A DNA stretch of 64,000 nucleotides from Pelobates cultripes (taxonomy: Eukaryota > Chordata > Amphibia > Anura > Pelobatidae): NCBI GenBank assembly GCA_933207985.1, contig OW240912.1:250473522-250537521 (forward strand), given 5' to 3'. Below, piece by piece: positions 37,723 to 48,486 of this stretch. Position numbers and translations under genes: made by a program. The notes under the pieces are model-generated. The model was given only the letters and a program-made list of their open reading frames with translations. It did not search any database and had not been told where the DNA came from. Position 1 is the first letter of the stretch, and each line of letters begins with the position of its first letter.

Positions 37723-37859
37723 ATCTAGACATTGGGCATTCATTCAGCGTGAAATAATACATTTTGGGTCATATGAATACATTTTCACATATTACTAATT
37801 CCAGCTAAGGTCTATACCATTACACATGCAAAATGTTTACTTTCCTTTCTCTTCATATT

Positions 37860-38545
37860 GTGTGTTCACTCTCACATTGGCACTGCTCACAAATACATTT
37901 CTCCATCCACACATTGTTAAAATATACTCCTCCATTTCTACATAGACACTCCATACTACTCTTTCCTGTATTCATATGCAGACTCCACTTCAATACATCT
38001 TTGGATTTATACACTCCAATGGATTCAAATACACAGGCCATTGAGAAAAATACACACCTCCATTCACAGATACTCAACGTACATACACCATTGCATTCAC
38101 ACATCAACATTCCATACAAATACAACCCTGCTTTCACACAACTGTGCTACTCACTCATATAACAGTGAATGTACACACTTATGAGGCATGCAAATAAACC
38201 TCCACATGTTATACTCTCTAATACTATACAAAAAATACTTTAGGAATGACATACTTCAACACTTCACACACATCCCCACTTTGACATGCAATATGTTTTT
38301 AAATTACATATAAATACATCACCGCCTTACTATATTTGCAATAGACAAAAATACATACCTCTTATCATGCACATATCCACTACTCTTACATTCATGTACA
38401 AACACACTGCTCAAATACAAATATGCATTTAAACTGGTACTCTATGCACAAAAAAGTATGGGAATCCACATCAAAAACACACACATACATTCACACTAAA
38501 TTTACACACTCAAGTACAAACATGCGTTCATACACAGATCTTCAC
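37860..38545. repeat. Degenerate CA-rich minisatellite
   Basis: Diffuse units such as caaatacatttctccatcca, aaatacacacctccattcac and acatacaccattgcattcac, spaced about 22-30 bp, recur across ~700 bp. The same style of unit occurs at 23850-24030 and, inverted, at 44190-44300. Confidence 0.65.
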
Positions 38546-38550
38546 ACTGG

Positions 38551-38935
38551 ACACATAGTTACATAGGCTGAAAAAAAGAAATTTGTCCATCAAGTTCAGC
38601 CTTCATCATTTGTTTTTTGCTGTTCATCCAAAAGAAGGCAAAAAAAAAAATTAACCCCTTCTGGAATAAAAGGGAATCATGACATGTCACACATGTCATG
38701 TGTCCTTAAGGGGTTAAACAACAGTTTGAAGCACTTCCAATTTTGCTAAAGAGCTAGTATCCTACAGTTGAAAAATTATATAATTGAATATTATGTTTTT
38801 GCAATTATGCATCTAGTTTCTGTTTAAACATCTGACTCTGATAAAACCACTTCTTCAGGCAGAGAAATCCACATCCTTAATGTTCTTATGACAAAAAAAT
38901 TATAATCAACCTTTCCTTTGCCTTAGACTAACATA
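38551..38935 (-). mobile_element. CR1-like LINE 3' fragment, antisense
   Basis: It begins acatagttacataggctgaa and continues tccatcaagttcagcc, the antisense 3' end of a CR1-type element very common in frogs. The typical actctgataaaaccacttct and caggcagagaaatccacatc words follow at 38835-38880. A small TTAA-bounded insertion interrupts it at 38651-38717. Confidence 0.75.
38655..38713. mobile_element. Very short piggyBac-like palindromic insert
   Basis: TTAA at 38651-38654 and 38714-38717 enclose a 59-bp segment starting ccccttctgg and ending ccttaagggg. This matches the first and last bases of the 49160 MITE. An internal palindrome, gacatgtcacacatgtcatgtg, occupies the middle. Confidence 0.6.
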
Positions 38936-39568
38936 TCCAAAGGAAATACAGTATTACATGGAAATTATATAGAACATCTACTTAGTAAACATTTATTTGG
39001 CTTTCAATGGATATAATTCTGCCCAGGGACCTAGAAGGATGTCAGTAAGTTCCTGGTAGTTTATACAGCACATGATTTCTTTGGTGATTGTGTACACGCC
39101 AACTTGATTGGCCACATGACTCCAGAGCGTCACCAGAGTGATGCTACTCGATACTTCTTTGAGTGCAGAATGTGCTGTATATTTATTTTTGTCAGTGATA
39201 TACTAGAAGAAATATTTTTAGATAGAGTAGCTGTATCTCTATTGAAGAGAAATTCAGTAACAATTAAAAACGTGTTACTGACCTGATTATTTCTGGATTT
39301 CTGTCCACCCATCACCCAGCAAATTTTCTTATTCACTTGTCCACTTATGAGCTTTGGGTCTATACTGCCTGTGAGATACGATAATTCACTCATAGGAAAA
39401 AGACCATGAGCAAATCTTTGGTAACAATTTATATTTAAGTGATAATTAACACAAAAGATAGAATGTATTAAATGGACATGTACATACACAAAGTACCAAT
39501 ACAGTGATAAGTAATTTACTTGACTACAAAGGACACGTGCATTGTATTTTAGGATGTTATACACATAT
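38936..39568. other. Non-coding stretch
   Basis: No feature recognised. The 144-codon antisense frame at 39564-39130 has no domain-like content. Confidence 0.5.
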
Positions 39569-39737
39569 CAAGGTTATTCACTAACGTGAGAATTCAAAAT
39601 TAATTTCAAACTTAAGGCCAAAGTAGCCAGGCTGGAAGCAAAGGTGACAGAAATTATTTCCACTTTGACTATTTTGTCCTTAAATTTGAAAATTACTTTG
39701 AATTTACTTGGAATTCTCACTTAAGTGAATAACCCTG
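39569..39737. mobile_element. Small MITE (gggttattcact ends)
   Basis: caaggttattcactaacgtg followed by agaattcaaa is the inverse of ttggaattctcacttaagtg followed by aataaccctg. About 169 bp, folding into one imperfect hairpin. Target duplication unclear. Confidence 0.7.
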
Positions 39738-41153
39738 CAAATGTAATTATGCACATTCTAAGCTGCATTAAAAAAACACTTTGATTTAAAAGCAAATTGC
39801 GAAATAAGAAGCAAGTGCAATGAATATAAAAAAATAAATGAATATCATATAACCTAAACAATTGGTGGATAGTAGAATGCAGTAATATGATTTTATTATG
39901 TATAAAAGTGTACACAGATTTTCAAATTATCCTACTTAAAACAGGAACAAGAAAAAAAATAGCACTTTGTAGCTCTACTTTTTTAGTTTCTGGATTTTTT
40001 GAATTATTTTAAATTATTGCATTGCAAGGTTTTTTAAAGCTAGGTCTAAAAAATTGGATTTTGTGCTCTTACAATAATTAAGTAATATTGGTTTTAAAAT
40101 AGTTCTTTCATTATGGGAATGTTGGGGACCTTGCTAATCCCTATGCATTATATGCATACTTTAAAGTCAACCTGTCATTGACACGTTATCAGAGTGATAC
40201 ATTAATATTCCAGTTGTTATAGATATAAGCTATATGTTATACAGCCAACAGCTGTATATATTAAAATATATATTTGCCATCCGGGCATTATTTTTTAGAA
40301 ACGTTGCATGTATAATAGTGCTGAAAGTTAGTGAATAATTGGAGGGAAAACAGAATATAGGGTAAATTAGAAGATAAGAGAGAAATATCCTAGGTGGCTT
40401 GCAGACCACTCTTGGACTCCTGCCAGAGTCCAATTCTATGAGATGTGGAATATACATATTTAGATTTGTACTATTTATTTTAAATCACAATATGAGTTTA
40501 TTTCAATTGCCTGCTCTTACATCCTTTACATGTTAAAATTCCATCCGAGATCTAACATAGATAATACAGAATTCTCATAGGGATGTAATTGCCAAAGAAA
40601 GCTTCATATACCCATTTCTCCTTTCTGAAACAGACTAGAAATGTTTATGCCTTAAGGCGATACCTTGCAGAATGGCCAAGCAATAGCATAACCCCGCAAA
40701 CACATTAATTACCCAGAATACTCAACTTGGTTCAATGCACAATTAGCATTCATGCCACAAGCAGTTAAGACTCACAATCTAGTTAGCCAATAGAAGTATC
40801 AAATAATGCTCCTGGAAGATTAATTTTGCCTTTAAGGACAATTGTTAAGAAAAACAGAATTATGTAATAACTATAGTAATTCTCAATAATATTGTGTATC
40901 AAATCACTTTGAAAGATTCAACATTTAGGCACTACATGCAATAAAATATCTTATGTTTCTCTTCAGTACAGGGTGATTTTAAAAGCAATCAGTGTCCTGG
41001 TAGTTTTTAAAGGCCATAGTGTCAATCATATTGGGAATAAAGTTTAGCAACAGTTTGATTGGATATTGTGATTTGTCTATATAAGTTGATCTGCCTGTCC
41101 ACATATATAACAGACTTCCTCGCACAGCAGTATTTTGTAAATGTGTACTAGTC
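39738..41153. other. Non-coding stretch
   Basis: AT-rich; no gene or repeat recognised. Confidence 0.6.
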
Positions 41154-42050
41154 AGAGCCGGCCCAAGACATTGTGCTGCCTGGGACCAAGAATTAAATGC
41201 TGCCCTCCCCCCCACCACCACTAAAACCACGCCCAACAAAACACACCCACATCCATTATGTTATGTAGTATGTGTATTGAATGCAGAGTGTGCGTTTGTA
41301 TACTGTATGCAGTGTGTGTAGGGGATGCATTGAGTGTGTGTGTGTGTATATAGAGTATGTGAGTACGTTAGTATGGTGTCTGCAGAGTAGAAGTAGATGA
41401 AGGGCCAGTGCAAGTATTTTTGACAACTCAGGTGAAGATGCAGTTTGACGCTCTCCCTCCCCCCACAAAAATCCATCTTCAGCTGTGTGTCTCTTAACCC
41501 ACCTTTCCCGTTTTGTGTTTCTTATCCCATCATTTGAATGTCTGACAATTTTTGTGTTTCATCTCCCTTTAGTGTATCTAATCCCACTTTTTCCACTTTG
41601 TGTCTTGTCTCTTACTTTCCCCTTTATGTGTCTCTTTCTCCCAGCCCCTTTGTGTGTCATTGTCCACTTCCCCATCTTCGCTGTGCGTGTTTTATTGTTC
41701 CGTTCCCAGCCCTCTCTGTGTCATTGTCCCCTCCCTCAGCCCCTCTCTGTGTCATTGTCCCCTTTCCTAACCCCTGTGTATTATTGTACCCTTCCCCAGC
41801 CCCTCTGTGTGCGTCATCATCCCCTTTTGTAATGTGGCTAAGTGGAGCGCGGTAGATGAACTTCTGTTTCCTCTACCAGGACTGATAGGAAGCTGTTCCC
41901 TGTTCACTGAGCACTTCCTGTCAGACCTGATAGATGATAAAGATCCTCTACCACGGTGTGGTCCACTTTACCACGCTACATGAAGTGACTGGCAGGAGAT
42001 GTAGCACTGTGTGCTCTCCACCTGTCTACCTCTTCACTTTCTCTTTCACA
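41154..42050. mobile_element. hAT-like fragments with pyrimidine-rich minisatellite
   Basis: A terminus-like cagagccggcccaagacat lies at 41154 and a second one, agggccagtgcaagtattt, at 41401. From 41500 to 41830 units such as cagcccctttgtgtgtcatt repeat every ~30 bp; they are the reverse complement of the purine-rich unit at 44500-44930. Downstream, cacttcctgtcagacctgat and gtgactggcaggaga match words in the 22 kb region. Boundaries are uncertain. Confidence 0.55.
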
Positions 42051-42080
42051 AATACACACCCTGCCTAATACATAGAAAGA

Positions 42081-42325
42081 CTGGCTAAGTAGATATAAAT
42101 AGTAGCGATAGCAATTCCTAAATTATAGATTGGTAAGGTTTAAACAACAACATACCCTGTAATGGGGTCATGTGCAGAAGCGGAGTATAGTTATAGGTAT
42201 AGTCATGCACACGTCTGTACTACACCTTCTGCACATGACCCCATTGCAGGGTATGTTGTTGTTTAAACCTTACCAATCTATAATTTAGGATTTGCTATCG
42301 CTACTATTTATATCTACTTAGCCAG
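42081..42325. repeat. Long inverted repeat (foldback), ~100-bp arms
   Basis: The left arm 42081-42180 (ctggctaagtagatataaat ... ggggtcatgtgcagaag) and right arm 42226-42325 (cttctgcacatgacccc ... atttatatctacttagccag) are almost perfect inverse copies around a ~45-bp loop. Only scattered mismatches and a one-base indel are seen. Probably a foldback or MITE-type element; no target duplication recognised. Confidence 0.95.
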
Positions 42326-42664
42326 GCTGCTTATTTGCTTATTTTCCTAGGCTAGTTGCATGTCTTATGACATTCTTCAGTGATATGTTACCTTTATCAT
42401 AGTACATCTCATCTCTCCCAGTCCCTCCTGGTACACATTCTTTGTTTGTTTACTAATTTCCATTTGGGGTTACCCCCCATCTAGTAGTGTACCAGATATT
42501 GGCTCTATTTCAGCCTCTTTTTTCTTTCCCTTTAACTAAAAATATTTAAATAGCAGAAATGTGTTTCATTAAAATAACAAAATTAAAAGAGAATATCCTA
42601 TGACATAAATTGATCAAAAATCTATTTTAGAAATGCAGTGGAATTTAACATCTGATACTGAGTA
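42326..42664. other. Non-coding stretch
   Basis: No feature recognised. Confidence 0.5.
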
Positions 42665-42735
42665 CCATCCAGAGGTGGGCAGACTAGATGGGCCGAATGG
42701 TTCTTATCTGTCGTCACATTCTATGTTTCTATGTG
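42665..42735 (+). mobile_element. CR1-like LINE, extreme 3' end
   Basis: gggcagactagatgggccga followed by atggttcttatctg and cattctatgtttctatg is the inverse of 59553-59615. It is therefore a severely 5'-truncated copy of the same family, ending in the typical short terminal repeat (tttctatg). Confidence 0.85.
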
Positions 42736-42815
42736 TCCCCTAACAGAAACCTTTTCAAGTATTAAGTAAGAACAAACTCAATGGAGGCAAATCCCCAAAT
42801 GCCTAATATGTAGCA

Positions 42816-43668
42816 CAGTGGCGGATCCAGAGCCTGATCTCGGGAGGGGCACTTGTAGATTATTTAAATAAATAATCCAGGCACAATAACCACTAAATCT
42901 CAGTGTAGTAGTTATGGTGCCAGTAGTGCCAGGATCCCATCCCAGAGTAAGTAGTCAAACCGTTTAGGAACAGTTTGACAACTTACCTGGGGTCTGCTTC
43001 GATATAGGGCATAGGAGCAGTGGTATGTGTTAGGGGTGAAGTGTGTGTGAAAGGTGCAGTGTGTGTGTGTGTGTGAGTGTTGAAGTGTTTGTGCGAGTGT
43101 GTGAGGGTGGCAGTGTATGTCAGGGTTGCAGTGTGTGTGTTAGGGGGCAGTGTATGTGTGGGGCAGTGTGTGTGTGAGAGAGCTGCAGTGTGTGTGTGTG
43201 AGCGGTGCATTGTGTGTTTGGGGTGCAGTGTTTGTGGGGCAGTGTGTGTAGTTTGTGTAAGGGGGCAGTGTTTGTGGGGCAGTGTGTGTATGGGTGTGCA
43301 GTGTGTGTATGTGGGGCAGTGTGAGTAGTGTGTGTATGTGTGTGCAGTGTGTATGGGGGCAGTGTTTGTGGGGCAGTGTGTGTATGGGGGGAAGGAGGGT
43401 AGGCAGGCTTTTTAATAATGTGGTTTTTAATTTAATAAAATAAATATACTTTATGCCCCCCCTCCCTTCTTACCTTTACTGGGAGGAGGGGGGACATTTC
43501 TGGATCACTGGTGGTCCGGTGGGGATTCCCTGGTGGTCCCAGTGGTTGGAGTGAACTCTAGCCCGTGCACTTGGACAATGCCAGCCCTGCACTAGCCGGC
43601 AGGGGTGAATCTCGGGGGGCGGGGGAGGGGCAATTGCCCCATTGCCCCCCCCCCTGGATCCGCCACTG
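42816..43668. mobile_element. hAT-like MITE with perfect 8-bp duplication and GT module
   Basis: Left end cagtggcggatccag and right end ctggatccgccactg are perfect 15-bp inverted repeats. Flanks atgtagca are identical at 42808-42815 and 43669-43676. The 853-bp interior contains a GT minisatellite (43020-43390), an AT-rich spacer and the module tcttacctttactgggagg ... ggtggtcc (43461-43520). No transposase frame. A minus-strand donor consensus CAG|GTAAGT lies at 42981-42989. Confidence 0.95.
43020..43392. repeat. GT-rich minisatellite
   Basis: Units such as gtgtgtatggggcagtgtgt, about 15-25 bp, inside the hAT-like element. Confidence 0.93.
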
Positions 43669-43676
43669 ATGTAGCA

Positions 43677-44479
43677 TTAGCACTGAATTCCTTAAATAGA
43701 TTCCAATTTATAGGGTGCCCAAAAGTTAAACAATTTTTACCAGTAGAATTACTTGTAAAATATTTCTGAATTTTTTATGCTCCTTGGGTCAGTGGTTTTG
43801 TTTTTTAGCTACTAATAATTCATTTTTAACAGGTAGTAGACAGCTATTTAAATGGTGGTTTGTTTGAGCCTAAATGTCTCTGTAGGTACCCTAGTGGTAA
43901 TAATTGCATTCGGTGACTTTTGTGCCAGTTTTTGTGTTTATTTTGGGATTTCAGAGTACACGTTCTTTTATCCTTTCTTTTTTGTTATTTTTGAGGGGAT
44001 AAATTCACCCTATGGGTGTTAGTTACAGGAGCTGTAATTGCAATTGGGAGAGTAAGGGTCTCCTTAACCTCTCTTCTTAAAGAAATCACCATGGATTAGC
44101 TAGGATTCACTTCTATTTTATATATACAATTATTTATTTTTCAATATTTTTTTTTACTCTTTTTTTCATCAGGAGTTTTTCTGTAATTTGGAGGTGTAGC
44201 TGTGTGGATTTTCAATGCGTGCATATGATTGAGTATAAATTAATGTATTTGTTTGGAATGTTAGAGTATGCGAATGGAGTGGCGTGTGCATTGATTTTTG
44301 TTGTATATGCATTTGTTTTAAAGAAGAATTTATTGAGAAGGTAGATTCAAACAATAGAACACCATTCATTACATAGCAGCTTAATATGAAAACTGACAAG
44401 AGTAATGGTACAATGATGTGGTATCCAAGTGCATCTTAAGGGATTCCACTTGGTACAGTTCTAAAAGTAAATTTTAAAA
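43677..44479. other. Mostly non-coding stretch
   Basis: No gene recognised. 44190-44300 resembles the inverse of the degenerate CA-rich minisatellite at 37860-38545. Confidence 0.5.
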
Positions 44480-44499
44480 ATGTCTGGGCTTCGGTTGAC

Positions 44500-44977
44500 T
44501 GCCAAGGGGACACAGTGTCAATCAGAGGGGCTGGATAAGGGGACAGTGACACACACAGAGGGGCTGGGGAAGGGGAAAAAGAGACATGCAGCCATGCTGG
44601 GGAGAGAGATACACAAAACTGCTGGGTGGGAGATACAAAAATGGGCTGGGGAAGAGACACACAAAAGGGTTGGGGGGAAATGAGACAAAAAAACAGGGCC
44701 GGGGGGAGAGACACATATAAATGCGCTGTGGAGAAAGAGACACAAAAAGGAATGTGGGAGAAAGAGACACACAAAGGGGTTCTGGGGGAAGAGACACACA
44801 AAAGACTGGGGGAGAGAGACCTACAAATGTCCTGGGGGGAGAGACACATGGAGGGGCTGGGAAAGGGAAATAAGAGACACACAAAGGGGTTTGGGAAATA
44901 AGAGACACACAAAGTTGGCAATTTTTGGCAAATGGGTGTTCTTGCCTAGAGAGCAAAATAGTCTAGCACTGGCCCTG
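44500..44977. mobile_element. hAT-like terminus with purine-rich minisatellite
   Basis: Units aagagacacacaaaggggct, about 28-32 bp, run from 44510 to 44910. The segment ends ctagcactggccctg, the inverse of the 41401 terminus. It forms an inverted partner to 41401-41830. Confidence 0.75.
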
Positions 44978-45083
44978 CCAGTGGGATATTCTTATCAAAT
45001 GTATAGCATACTCCCAGTGTTCTGAGAGTGCTGCCAACATAAGTCAGTCACATTTGGCAACCTAAGATGGAGGGACTATGATT

Positions 45084-45099
45084 AAAGAAAGAAATATAT
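45084..45099. repeat. Target-site duplication of the L1-type LINE, left copy
   Basis: aaagaaagaaatatat, identical to 54112-54127. Confidence 0.88.
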
Positions 45100-46180
45100 A
45101 TATGGTACGTGATAACGTGATGACGTAACACGTGCGAGAGGTGGGAGTGTCCGGAGGAACGGTGAGCGGGCGGAGAGGCGTGGAGGAAGGTGGCCACGCC
45201 GAACATGTTTGGCGGCTGGGAGAAAACGCTGCTGTGACAGAAGCTGAGAAGGAGAATATTGATCCGCATTCAAGCTGCGGTTGAGCTGCATTTAAGCTGC
45301 ATTCCGTTCAATAAATCATAGTGCGGAAAAAATTAACGAAAGAAGAGAGAAAAATGGAGAGAAAAAAAAAAAAAAGGAAATAGAAACGGAAAAAATTTGG
45401 TTTTCGAAATATCCCTATGAGCTGCTGGTATGTCGGAAAGGCAGATAAAGATAAAGACAGATAAAAAGTAAAGGAGGACTTTTTATAATAATGAGATGGA
45501 AGCTGAAAATCTTGTGAGTATCTCAAAGTAAATTTCAGCCTAACCTCTTGATATACTGCTTATATCTTAGATATATTTAAATACATATATAATCTGTTTG
45601 ATAATTGAGAGCTGCAATCAAAGTAAATGATAAGTCGAGGCTGATATATAAGCCTAATTAAGCCAATAAAAAATAAAGGCAGAAAAAAAAGAAAAAAGAA
45701 AAGAAGGCAAAAAAAAAGGAAGAAAAAAAAAATATATATTTTTTTTTAATAGAGCAAACATTAAAACATGCTATAGTAACAGCAATTAAGCTAAAATAAC
45801 TGCTATAATAAATGAATTGAGTTTACAGACTGCTATAAGCAAAAAAGCGAAAATGTGCCGAGAGTTATAAGTAGTGAAATTGCCAGTATATATATATTTA
45901 TTTATTTTTTGAGAAAAATAAACAAGCTGTGGTTGAAAATAAAAAGTATCAATATTTGAAAATGATTAGAATGTTTTTTCATAAGCTGCTATAAGTGGCT
46001 ATAAGTTGAAAATCATTAAGAAGCTGTCAAAAAAAAAAAAGAGAAGAAAAAAGAGGAAAGAGGAGAAAAGAGAGAAAAGTAGAAAGAAATAGGAAGAAAA
46101 AAGAAGGAGAGCAAAAAAAAAAAAGGACAAAAAAAAAGGGGGAGCAAATAAAGTTTGACAACCTTTGTAAGAACAACAAA
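45100..46180 (+). promoter_or_regulatory. LINE 5' UTR / presumed internal promoter
   Basis: The first ~200 bp are GC-rich, unlike the A-rich remainder. They contain a CRE/ATF-like TGACGTAA at 45121-45128 directly followed by an E-box CACGTG at 45129-45134. LINEs of this group carry internal promoters in the 5' UTR; that these sites act here is inference. From 45350 to 46150 the strand is strongly A/G-rich (aaaaaagaaaaaagaaaag tracts). Confidence 0.5.
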
Positions 46181-47101
46181 ATGGCAACTAGAAAAACTGC
46201 TATGGAGAAAAAGAAGGAAAATAAGTCAGCACATCCAGCAGAAAAAAGGATGTCCGGTTTCTTTTCGACCCCATCTAAAGATATACAAGAACGCAAAAGT
46301 GAGAATGAAACAAATCCAGTAAATATTCTTAACACCAATATGGATCTTTTAATGACGCAAGAACCATCACTAGTTCCTGAAACAACGAAAGAAAATTTAC
46401 AGGATCAGCTTAAATCACTACTAGAGGCACAATTCAACATGCTAAAACAAGATATGCTTAAGAGTCTTGAAGATATAAAACAAGATACTAACAGAATTGC
46501 TATATCAGTGCAAGCCATGGAAAAAAAACTTGTCTTGTTTGATAATCAATTAGGCACAGTTAATGAAACAGTGCAGTCATTAACAAATAAAACTCTAATT
46601 TTGGAACATAAAATAGCAGCTCTAGAAGACAGATCAAAACAATTTAACTTAAGACTTAGAGGAATACCTGAAGATATAACAACGGAGAAATTAAAAGACT
46701 ATTTATGCAGCCTATTTAAAGAAGTCTCTCCTGAAATAACTGATTATCAAATAGAAAAATTCCATGGGATACGAAAACCTAATATAATTGTAGCACATCT
46801 CCCAAGAGACGTTATAGTGAGCTTCTGTTCACTTTCAGCTAAAAACAACTTGATTAAAGCCAGACGTATTAACCCTTTAGAAAATTCTGCCTACAAAGAT
46901 ATATATTTTTTGCAAGATCTATCTTATTTTACTAGAACATGGAGGAAGTCTTTCTCAACTCTTACGGATTTTTTGAGGAAAAATGACATTAGATTTCAGT
47001 GGAATACTCCGGCTTCCTTGAAATTCATTTGGAGACAAGAAAGACTTTCCTTCACTGATTCGGATGAAGCAAAGAGTTGGTTAGCAAGAATTCAAATATG
47101 A
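46181..47101 (+). CDS. L1-type ORF1 protein (RNA-binding chaperone), open
   Basis: 306 codons, uninterrupted. Residues 1-65 are Lys/Ser-rich and probably disordered. Residues about 70-152 form a heptad-like coiled coil (LKQDMLKSLEDIKQDTNRI; ALEDR), expected to trimerise. The RRM starts at about 155 with FNLRLRGIPED. The C-terminal domain (about 235-306) includes YFLQDLSYFTRTWRKSF and IWRQERLSFTDSDEAKSWL. Length and order fit the transposase_22/L1 ORF1 family, which coats LINE RNA and is needed for retroposition. The ATG at 46181 follows a stretch of A-rich leader and is the first in frame. Lack of stops while ORF2 is broken suggests a fairly young copy. Confidence 0.9.
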   Translation: MATRKTAMEKKKENKSAHPAEKRMSGFFSTPSKDIQERKSENETNPVNILNTNMDLLMTQEPSLVPETTKENLQDQLKSLLEAQFNMLKQDMLKSLEDIKQDTNRIAISVQAMEKKLVLFDNQLGTVNETVQSLTNKTLILEHKIAALEDRSKQFNLRLRGIPEDITTEKLKDYLCSLFKEVSPEITDYQIEKFHGIRKPNIIVAHLPRDVIVSFCSLSAKNNLIKARRINPLENSAYKDIYFLQDLSYFTRTWRKSFSTLTDFLRKNDIRFQWNTPASLKFIWRQERLSFTDSDEAKSWLARIQI

Positions 47102-48486
47102 AAACAACTAGACTGTGGAAGTGGAATGAAAAGGGGAGGAAGAAAAGAGAGAGAAAATATATATTTTTTTTTCCTTTTTTCTCAGAAGAACCTATTTAAA
47201 TCCTATGATATATGTAATTTTTAAACAACAACTATAAGAAGGAAGAGAATTTATTATCATAACGATATATTAGAAAAGTAGTTCTTATATGCACATGGTT
47301 GGAGCTTAGGTTATTTGTAATGCACAAAAATTCATGAAGACAATGTGTTGTGGGATAGAAGGTTGTTGGAAAGAAGAGAGAGAGAAGGGAGAGAGAGAAG
47401 AAGAGAAAAGGAAAATAATTTTTTTTTTCTCTCTCTCTCTTTTGTGATAAAATCAGTAATTTGGCTTAGGACATTAAAGGGTTATGCAAATGCAAATATT
47501 TTTATACAAATTAAGCAGAGAAAGTACTTTAAAAAGTTTTTATTTATTATAAGATTATATTAGATAAGTACCTCTTATATTTCTATGTACATATTGTTGC
47601 AGTCTAGGATATCCGTAACGCATAAAAATATATGAAAATAATGTGAAGTTGATGAAGTAAAAGGAGACATAATAGTTATTATAAATATCTGTTCACATTC
47701 TAGTTAGGAGGGGAGGAAGGAAGAGGAAAGAAAAAAGAAGGGAAAAAGGGAAAAGGGAACTACTCATTAGGCTGTTAATATATGGATGTATGGGAACAAT
47801 GTGACAGACCATGTTATAAAATAGACGCTTGTAATATACTTCACTTAACTTTTATTCATTTTGGAATGATTTCATTTAAGCTGTTTATTAAGGTTTTTTT
47901 TATTTTATGTTCAATTAGAAAAATCTGACTAAGATGTGTGATAGATAGAATAGATTGACATTGAGATGGGTCTTTCAAGATTTGAAGATTGTTTAGGTAT
48001 ATTTTAGGAATTAGAAGTAAAGGAAAAAGTGGTGTGGTTCAATAAGGACAAATTTGATAGAAACTAAATATGTTTGTATGTGCACAAGATTGAATTAGAA
48101 AAATTGTATGGATTGACTCGTTCACTATTGCACACAAAGGGAACAGAAAAAAGGATGGAGAAAGGAGAGACAGGGAAAAAGAAAGGACACACGGAAATAA
48201 TGTAATGAAACACGATGATAAATAGGTTATTATAAATATTTTTCACTTAACTGACACCTATCTTAGATTAATTATATTCAATTGATTGATTAGGTTTTTT
48301 TTTTTGTTTTTTTTCTGAAGACCCATTTAAAATGCGCGACAGATAAAATAGATGAATATTGAGATGAGTCTTTAAGCTTGAAGATCACTCGTTTATACTT
48401 TATTGTACATAGGATAGAACAACTGGAAGTGATGAGGGAGGAAAAAAAGGAGGTAAAGAGAAGGGAGGCCTTTTTTTTTTTTTGTA
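47102..48486 (+). repeat. Inter-ORF spacer with imperfect tandem duplications
   Basis: Unusually long (about 1.4 kb) for an L1 spacer. 47253-47346 resembles 47551-47646 (shared words cttatat, aggatatt/aggttatt, aaaattcatga/aaaatatatga, aatgtg), an offset of ~300 bp. 47813-47990 resembles 48221-48391 (cttcacttaac; gatagatagaatagat/gacagataaaatagatga; attgagatg-gtcttt), an offset of ~402 bp. A/G-rich and T-rich tracts flank each unit. The final T run (48472-48483) abuts the first recognisable ORF2 codon. Confidence 0.7.

Noticed and set aside
44436..44956. 161-codon and 144-codon antisense Ser/Pro/Phe/Cys-rich frames
   Set aside because: They follow the purine-rich minisatellite inside the hAT-like fragment; several frames open together.
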